Part shown: one piece after another, positions 58,304 to 64,000 of the stretch
Position numbering within the stretch: the stretch's first letter is position 1
How the letters are laid out: the number at the start of each line of letters is the position of its first letter
Source: an uncultured Anaeromyxobacter sp.
GTDB taxonomy: Bacteria; Myxococcota; Myxococcia; Myxococcales; Anaeromyxobacteraceae
Assembly: GCA_903855945.1 (NCBI GenBank)
Contig: CAIOAK010000023.1
Location: forward strand, 1 to 64,000
DNA: 64,000 bases
Reading direction: 5' to 3'
Made by a program: the position numbers and the translations under genes
Notes under the pieces: generated by a model
Databases searched by the model: none
What the model saw: the letters and a program-made list of their open reading frames with translations, nothing else
Told to the model about the DNA's origin: nothing

Positions 58304-58816
58304 CTACGACTTTGCCTTGGCCTTCTTCTCGGCCTTCTCTGCCTTCTGCTTCTCGCCCATGGTCCGGCGCCGAGGCAGGAGGTCGACCTTGCCGCCGGCC
58401 TTCTCGACGACCTCGCGCGCGCCGGCCGAGATCCGGTCCACCCGCACGGTGTAGGCTCCGGCGAGCTCGCCCTTGCCCAGCACCACCACGCCGTCCCCGC
58501 GGCCGCGGACCAGCCCGACCCCCTTCAGGGCCGCCGTGTCCACGACGCTTCCGGCAGGCAGCCGGGCGAGGTCGGTGACGTTCACCTCCTCGTACTCGAG
58601 CCGGAAATGGTTCTGGAAGCCGAACTTCGGAAGGCGGCGCTGCAGCGGCATCTGGCCGCCCTCGAAGCCCTCGAAGTGCATGTTGCCGGAGCGGGCCTTC
58701 TGGCCCTTCCCTCCGCGGCCGGCGGTCTTGCCGAGGCCGGAGGCCTGGCCGCGCCCCACGCGCTTCCTCACCTTGGTTGCCCCGCGGGGAGCCTTGAGCT
58801 GGTTCAGCGACGACAT
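58304..58816 (-). CDS. rplO: Ribosomal protein L15 (170 aa)
   Basis: [42 protein letters not shown] is typical of L15. L15 binds 23S rRNA late in assembly. A Lys/Ala/Glu-rich tail of about 25 residues ([17 protein letters not shown]) extends beyond the normal length of about 145. Confidence 0.96.
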   Translation of the reverse strand: MSSLNQLKAPRGATKVRKRVGRGQASGLGKTAGRGGKGQKARSGNMHFEGFEGGQMPLQRRLPKFGFQNHFRLEYEEVNVTDLARLPAGSVVDTAALKGVGLVRGRGDGVVVLGKGELAGAYTVRVDRISAGAREVVEKAGGKVDLLPRRRTMGEKQKAEKAEKKAKAKS

Positions 58817-58860
58817 GAGCTTTCCTTTCTACCCTCGTTGGGGCGCGCCGCGCCAGGCGG

Positions 58861-59088
58861 TCAGGCGCCCTTCGACTTCCTGGTCTTGCGTCCCTGCGGC
58901 GCGGGCGCATCGACGCGCTCCCAGGCGAGCAGGTAACCGACCTTGCGGATCATCCCCATGGTGCACGGGTTGTCGGGGAGCACCTTGGTCGAGTTGCTCT
59001 TCTTCAGCCCCAGCCCCGTGACCACGGCCCGCTGGGAGGCCGGGATCCCGGCCAGTCCGTGCTTCAGAGTCACCTTGATGGCAGCCAT
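58861..59088 (-). CDS. rpmD: Ribosomal protein L30 (75 aa)
   Basis: The core IKVTLKHGLAGIPASQRAVVTGLGLKKSNSTKVLPDNPCTMGMIRKVGYLLAWE matches L30 of the 50S. A basic C-terminal extension (APQGRKTRKSKGA) makes it longer than the usual 60 residues. It lies between rpsE and rplO. Confidence 0.95.
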   Translation of the reverse strand: MAAIKVTLKHGLAGIPASQRAVVTGLGLKKSNSTKVLPDNPCTMGMIRKVGYLLAWERVDAPAPQGRKTRKSKGA

Positions 59089-59102
59089 CGTCGTCTCCCG
59101 AC

Positions 59103-59606
59103 CTATTCCGTCATCTCGGCGAGGGTCTTGCCGCGCATCTGGCCGACCCGGTCGGCATTGCGCAGGCTCTTGAGCCCGGCCACGGTGGCCTTGAGCACGT
59201 TGTGCGGATTGCGCGAACCCTGGCTCTTCGTGAGCACGTTGCGCACCCCCGCCGCCTCCAGCACGGCGCGGACGGCGCCACCGGCGATCACGCCGGTTCC
59301 CTCGCTGGCCGGCTTGAGGAGCACCCGCCCCGCGCCGAAGTGACCCAGCACCTCGTGGGGGATGGTGGTGCCGGCGAGCGGCACCTTGAAGACGTTCTTC
59401 TTCGCCTGCTCCCCACCCTTTCGGATGGCCTCGGGGACTTCGTTGGCCTTGCCCAGGCCCACCCCGACGTGCCCCTGGCCGTCACCGACCACGATGAGGG
59501 CGGAGAAGCTGAAGCGCCGGCCGCCCTTGACCACCTTGGCGACGCGGTTGATGTGGACCACGCGGTCCGTCAGTTCGAGATCGTTCACGTTGATGGGAGC
59601 GGCCAT
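59103..59606 (-). CDS. rpsE: Ribosomal protein S5 (167 aa)
   Basis: [53 protein letters not shown] is the double-stranded RNA-binding motif of S5. S5 sits at the mRNA entry and affects accuracy. It follows rplR by 21 bases. Confidence 0.97.
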   Translation of the reverse strand: MAAPINVNDLELTDRVVHINRVAKVVKGGRRFSFSALIVVGDGQGHVGVGLGKANEVPEAIRKGGEQAKKNVFKVPLAGTTIPHEVLGHFGAGRVLLKPASEGTGVIAGGAVRAVLEAAGVRNVLTKSQGSRNPHNVLKATVAGLKSLRNADRVGQMRGKTLAEMTE

Positions 59607-59627
59607 TCGTTCCTCGTCCTGCGAAGC

Positions 59628-59987
59628 CTAGAACTTGAGACCGGCCTCGCGGGCCGCCTCGGCCACGGCCCGGATCCGGCCGTGGTAGTCACAACCGTTG
59701 CGATCGAAGACGACCCGGGAAACGCCCTTCTCGAGCGCTGCCTTGCCGACGGCCGTGCCCACCTTCTTGGCGGCCTCGGTCTTGTCGTCGTCCTTCACCG
59801 CGTCGCGCAGCGTCTTGGAGGTGGTGCCCACGAAGGCGATGGTGCGGCCAGCCACATCGTCCACCACCTGGGCGTAGATGTGGTTCAGGCTGCGGTACAC
59901 GGAGAGGCGCGGACGCTCCGCGGTGCCGGACAGCTTCTTCCGGATGCGCGCCTTGCGCCGCTCTCTGGGGGTAGTCTTCTCTGCCAT
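59628..59987 (-). CDS. rplR: Ribosomal protein L18 (119 aa)
   Basis: L18 binds 5S rRNA. Marks: [33 protein letters not shown] and the C-terminal [28 protein letters not shown]. The N-terminus is basic. It follows rplF by 54 bases. Confidence 0.97.
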   Translation of the reverse strand: MAEKTTPRERRKARIRKKLSGTAERPRLSVYRSLNHIYAQVVDDVAGRTIAFVGTTSKTLRDAVKDDDKTEAAKKVGTAVGKAALEKGVSRVVFDRNGCDYHGRIRAVAEAAREAGLKF

Positions 59988-60041
59988 GGTGCTTCCTCCT
60001 TGCGCCGGCGCGAAAACAGCCGGCGCATGAGCGTGCGGCGG

Positions 60042-60584
60042 TCAGGCCGCGCCGGTCTTGCCTTCCTTGCGGCGGATGATCTCGTTGGCGTACTTGATGC
60101 CCTTGCCCTTGTAGGGCTCGGGAGGCCGAAGCTCGCGGATGCGGGCGGCGGTCATGCCCACCATGTGCTTGTCGGCGCCGCGCACGGTGACCTTGGTCTG
60201 CTTCGGGTCCACCTCGGCGGTGATGCCCTCGGGCAGCGCGAAGATCACCGGGTGCGAGAAGCCCAGCGCGAACTGGACCTCCCTGCCCTTCCCCTCGGCC
60301 TTGAAGCCCACGCCGACGATCTCGAGCGTGCGCTCGTAGCCCTTGGTCACGCCGTCGACGGCGTTGCGGACGAGCGTGCGGGTGAGGCCGTGGAGCGACC
60401 GCGCCAGCGTCGAGTCGTCGGGTCGCAGGACGGCGACCTCGCCATTGCCGACCTCGATCTTCATCTTGGCGTTGAAGACGAAGGAGGTCTTGCCCTTGGG
60501 GCCCTCGACCTTCACCGTGTTTCCGACCACGGTGACCTTGACCTTCTCCGGGATCTTCACCGGAATCTTGCCGATGCGGGACAT
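60042..60584 (-). CDS. rplF: Ribosomal protein L6 (180 aa)
   Basis: MSRIGKIPVKIPEKVKVTVVGNTVKVEGPKG and the C-terminal KRIRELRPPEPYKGKGIKYANE-type signature mark L6. It binds near the sarcin-ricin loop of the 50S. It follows rpsH by eight bases. Confidence 0.97.
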   Translation of the reverse strand: MSRIGKIPVKIPEKVKVTVVGNTVKVEGPKGKTSFVFNAKMKIEVGNGEVAVLRPDDSTLARSLHGLTRTLVRNAVDGVTKGYERTLEIVGVGFKAEGKGREVQFALGFSHPVIFALPEGITAEVDPKQTKVTVRGADKHMVGMTAARIRELRPPEPYKGKGIKYANEIIRRKEGKTGAA

Positions 60585-60592
60585 GGATGCTC

Positions 60593-60994
60593 CTACCAGA
60601 CGGTGCAGATGAGCTCGCCGCCCACCTTCTGCTTGCGGGCCTCCCGGTCGACCAGGATACCCTTCGAGGTCGAGAGGATGGCGATGCCCATTCCGTTCAA
60701 GACGCGGGGAATGTCGTCGGTGGCCACGTACCGCCGCAGCCCCGGCTTCGACACCCGCTTGATGTCGCTGATGGCCGGCTCGCGGTCCGAGCCATACTTG
60801 AGGAGGATGGTGATGGCCCCCTGGTGGTTGTCCTCCTTGTGAAGGACGTAATCGTGGATGAAGCCCTCGGCCTTCAGCACCTCGGCGATACGCGCCTTGA
60901 GGTTGGAGGCCGGGACCAGCACCTTCTCATGGCGCGCGGAGGATGCATTCCGCACGCGGGTGAGCATGTCGCCAATGGGATCGGTGAAGCTCAT
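60593..60994 (-). CDS. rpsH: Ribosomal protein S8 (133 aa)
   Basis: [41 protein letters not shown] is the standard start, with [26 protein letters not shown] at the end. S8 binds the central domain of 16S rRNA and represses the spc operon in E. coli. Confidence 0.97.
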   Translation of the reverse strand: MSFTDPIGDMLTRVRNASSARHEKVLVPASNLKARIAEVLKAEGFIHDYVLHKEDNHQGAITILLKYGSDREPAISDIKRVSKPGLRRYVATDDIPRVLNGMGIAILSTSKGILVDREARKQKVGGELICTVW

Positions 60995-61006
60995 CGATCG
61001 TTCTCC

Positions 61007-61192
61007 CTACCAGCTCGACTTGATGACGCCCGTGACTTCGCCCCGGAGCGCGCGATTGCGGAAGCAGATTCTGCACATCTGGAACTTGCGCAGGAACGCG
61101 CGCGGTCGCCCACAGATCGGGCAGCGGTTGTACTGGCGCACCGGAAACTTCAGCTTGCGCGCCGCCTGCGCCATTTTCGAAAGCTTGGCCAT
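61007..61192 (-). CDS. rpsN: Ribosomal protein S14, zinc-binding type Z (61 aa)
   Basis: At 61 residues this is the short S14 with CPICGRP and CRICFR, the CxxC-x12-CxxC zinc site. It assembles into the 30S head. It lies between rplE and rpsH, the usual order. Confidence 0.97.
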   Translation of the reverse strand: MAKLSKMAQAARKLKFPVRQYNRCPICGRPRAFLRKFQMCRICFRNRALRGEVTGVIKSSW

Positions 61193-61213
61193 CGTATCCG
61201 TCTCCTGGTCCAG

Positions 61214-61756
61214 CTACTGGCGGAAGGGCATGCCGAGGTGGCGGAGCAACGCCCTGCCCTCCTCGTCGTTCCGCGCCGTGGTGACCACGGTGATGTTCAA
61301 TCCCTTGATCTTCTCGACCTTGTCGTAGTTGATCTCCGGGAAGATGATCTGCTCCTTGACGCCCAGGGTGTAATTGCCCTTGCCGTCGAAGGCCTTGGGC
61401 GACACGCCCTTGAAGTCGCGGACCCGGGGAAGCGCCACGTTCAGGAGCCGGTCCAGGAACTCGTAGGCCCGGGTTCCCCGCAGGGTGACCATGGCCCCGA
61501 TGCTCTGACCCTGACGCAGCTTGAAGTTCGCGATGGACTTGCGGGCCTTGGTCACCACCGGCTTCTGCCCGGTGATGGCGGCCAGCTGCTCCAGCGACGC
61601 ATCCAGGATCTTCCCGTTCTGGATGGCCTCACCGAGCCCCATGTTCACCACGACCTTCTCGATCCGCGGAGCCTGCATCGGGTTCTTCAGCCCGAGCTCC
61701 TTGACCAGGGTCGGCCGGATCTCCTTCTCGAACCTCTCCTTGAGACGCGCTGCCAT
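61214..61756 (-). CDS. rplE: Ribosomal protein L5 (180 aa)
   Basis: L5 binds 5S rRNA and contacts tRNA. Marks: [58 protein letters not shown] and [27 protein letters not shown]. It follows rplX with a 55-base gap. Confidence 0.97.
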   Translation of the reverse strand: MAARLKERFEKEIRPTLVKELGLKNPMQAPRIEKVVVNMGLGEAIQNGKILDASLEQLAAITGQKPVVTKARKSIANFKLRQGQSIGAMVTLRGTRAYEFLDRLLNVALPRVRDFKGVSPKAFDGKGNYTLGVKEQIIFPEINYDKVEKIKGLNITVVTTARNDEEGRALLRHLGMPFRQ

Positions 61757-61811
61757 CTATCGCTCCTTGCCTTCGTCCGGGGCCTTCGCCGCCGGGCGAT
61801 GCGTGGTTGCC

Positions 61812-62129
61812 CTACTCAAAGCGTTCCTTGCACTTCTTGCAGGCGCGGACCCGGCGACCGTCTTCCCGGGTGGCGTGCGCCACGCGGGTCGGCTTGCCGC
61901 ACTTCGGGCAGACCACCATGACGCTCGAGGCGTGGATGGAGCCGGCCCGCTCGACGATCCCGCCTTCCGGGTTCGCCTGGCTGCGCCCCTTCTTCAGGTG
62001 GCGCTTCGAGGTCATGAGCTTCTCGACCCGGACCCGGTTCTTCTCGTGGAGCACCTCGAGCACCTTGCCCGACTTGCCCTTCTCCTTGCCGGAGAGCACC
62101 TTGACGGTGTCGTTCTTGCGGACGTCCAT
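61812..62129 (-). CDS. rplX: Ribosomal protein L24 with C-terminal zinc ribbon (105 aa)
   Basis: The KOW motif ([32 protein letters not shown]) lies at the start; L24 is an assembly initiator of the 50S. The C-terminal third has CPKCGKP and CKKCKERF, a four-Cys zinc ribbon found in many bacterial L24 proteins. It follows rplN by three bases. Confidence 0.96.
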   Translation of the reverse strand: MDVRKNDTVKVLSGKEKGKSGKVLEVLHEKNRVRVEKLMTSKRHLKKGRSQANPEGGIVERAGSIHASSVMVVCPKCGKPTRVAHATREDGRRVRACKKCKERFE

Positions 62130-62132
62130 GGC

Positions 62133-62501
62133 CTACAGCACCTCCGGCGCCAGGCTGATGATCTTCATGAACTTGCGGGCGCGAAGTTCACGGGCGACCG
62201 GCCCGAAGATGCGGGTGCCGACCGGCTCGAGGTCCTTGTTGATGAGGACAGCCGAGTTTCCGTCGAAGCGGATGTAGCTCCCGTCGGCGCGCGCCACCTC
62301 GCGGGCGGTGCGCACGATGACAGCCCGGGCCACCTCGCCCTTCTTCACCTTCGACTGCGGGATCGCCTCCTTCACGGAGACCACGATCACGTCGCCGATG
62401 GAGGCGTACTTCCGCCGGGTGCCACCGAGGACCTTGATGCACTGGACCTTCTTGGCGCCGGAGTTGTCGGCGACATCCAGGATGGTCTGTTGCTGGATCA
62501 T
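62133..62501 (-). CDS. rplN: Ribosomal protein L14 (122 aa)
   Basis: [28 protein letters not shown] is the standard start, so the ATG at 62499-62501 is chosen over a longer upstream frame. L14 forms bridge B8 with the 30S. It lies two bases after rpsQ. Confidence 0.98.
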   Translation of the reverse strand: MIQQQTILDVADNSGAKKVQCIKVLGGTRRKYASIGDVIVVSVKEAIPQSKVKKGEVARAVIVRTAREVARADGSYIRFDGNSAVLINKDLEPVGTRIFGPVARELRARKFMKIISLAPEVL

Positions 62502-62503
62502 GG

Positions 62504-62764
62504 CTAAACCTCCGCCCCCTTCACCAGGATCTCGGCCACACGCCACCGCTTGTCCTTGGACATCGGCCGCGTCTCCACGATCCGGACCTTGTCGCCGGTC
62601 TTCGCCGTCTCACCCTCGTCGTGAACCTTGTAGCGCTCGGCACGGCGAACGATCTTGCCGTACTGACGATCGGCGACGCGCCGCTCCACGCGCACGACCA
62701 CCGTCTTCTGCATCTTGTCGGACACCACCAGCCCGACGCGGGATTTTGCCTTGCCGCGCTCCAT
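62504..62764 (-). CDS. rpsQ: Ribosomal protein S17 (86 aa)
   Basis: [43 protein letters not shown] is diagnostic of S17, a primary binder of the 16S 5' domain. It follows rpmC by two bases. Confidence 0.97.
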   Translation of the reverse strand: MERGKAKSRVGLVVSDKMQKTVVVRVERRVADRQYGKIVRRAERYKVHDEGETAKTGDKVRIVETRPMSKDKRWRVAEILVKGAEV

Positions 62765-62766
62765 GG

Positions 62767-63006
62767 CTACTCCTTCTTCCCCTTGCGGGTCTCGGTCGTC
62801 GCGCTGCGCACGATGCCCAGCTCCTTCTCGCGCGCCAGCGTCCTGCAGCGCGCCACGAGCCTTCGGGTCTTGGCGAGGTCGGCGGTCGAGTCCAGCACGC
62901 CGGTGTTGAGCTTGCCTCTCATCTCGAAGATCTGATGCTTGAGCTCGGCGACGCGCGCCTCGAGCTCCTCGGCGTTCAGCAGGCGAAGTTCGGTGTCGGT
63001 GGACAT
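62767..63006 (-). CDS. rpmC: Ribosomal protein L29 (79 aa)
   Basis: A helical hairpin near the exit tunnel: [52 protein letters not shown]. The ATG at 63004-63006 gives 79 residues, a little longer than the usual 60-70 owing to a basic C-terminal tail. It follows rplP by eight bases. Confidence 0.95.
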   Translation of the reverse strand: MSTDTELRLLNAEELEARVAELKHQIFEMRGKLNTGVLDSTADLAKTRRLVARCRTLAREKELGIVRSATTETRKGKKE

Positions 63007-63014
63007 GTCGCCTC

Positions 63015-63431
<417 letters not shown>

Positions 63432-63467
63432 CTCTCTGTCTCCTCGAAGGTTTCCGGGTGCGGCGGG

Positions 63468-64000
<533 letters not shown>

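Overview
The window is about 64 kb of GC-rich chromosomal DNA, almost fully coding. Gene content suggests a myxobacterium-like deltaproteobacterium (Myxococcota, perhaps near Anaeromyxobacter). That placement is inferred from the uptake hydrogenase, the Mla, MacAB-TolC and Slt envelope genes, the zinc-type ribosomal proteins and the codon bias. No sequence search was possible.

Left edge (1-2294): one end of an integrated mobile element. It holds the start of a DUF3854 primase-like gene, a structured non-coding stretch, an excisionase-like helix-turn-helix gene and a tyrosine recombinase. It stops at the 5' half of a tRNA-Met(CAU) gene whose 3' half is missing here. From 2295 (2295-7073) follow a universal stress protein and, divergently, a membrane-bound [NiFe] uptake hydrogenase operon (hyaABC). 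A near-perfect FNR/CRP-type palindrome lies between them, and a decayed lipoprotein/phosphoesterase remnant follows hyaC.

Middle (7060-46699): short housekeeping and envelope operons. These include a flippase-like membrane protein, a 2-hydroxyacid dehydrogenase, yacG, a TlpA-type thioredoxin, a MacA-MacB-TolC efflux set, an MlaEFD-type lipid transport set, an SH3 lipoprotein with a tripeptidyl-type hydrolase and a NatAB-type exporter, RluA and RluD enzymes, an M16 peptidase pair and a HAD-IG nucleotidase. A selenocysteine tRNA is followed by an S74 tail-fibre-like gene. Next come an OmpA-family protein and an unusual four-gene operon: arginine decarboxylase, PhnD-like binding protein, TPR-like lipoprotein, molybdopterin oxidoreductase. 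The last of these appears to start at ATT. Then come a fused ABC exporter, a methyltransferase, a J-like/HTH fusion, a lytic transglycosylase and an NtrB/NtrC-type two-component pair.

Right part (46701-64000, all minus strand): one long translation gene cluster read right to left. It runs rpsC-rplP-rpmC-rpsQ-rplN-rplX-rplE-rpsN-rpsH-rplF-rplR-rpsE-rpmD-rplO-secY-adk-map, then a 208-bp gap with a clear sigma70-type promoter and a terminator-like leader hairpin, then rpmJ-rpsM-rpsK-rpsD-rpoA-rplQ. It continues without a real break into rpsP-khpA-rimM-trmD-rplS, a degenerate SMC-like protein, yraN and rsmI.

Several genes have a TAnnnT-type -10 box only 6-9 nt before the start codon and no Shine-Dalgarno sequence, which suggests leaderless transcripts. 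The most unusual signals are the ATT start and mixed operon at 30539-36390, the broken tRNA with its repeat-flanked, active-site-altered integrase, the selC/S74 junction, and the Walker-A-less SMC-like protein inside the ribosomal cluster.
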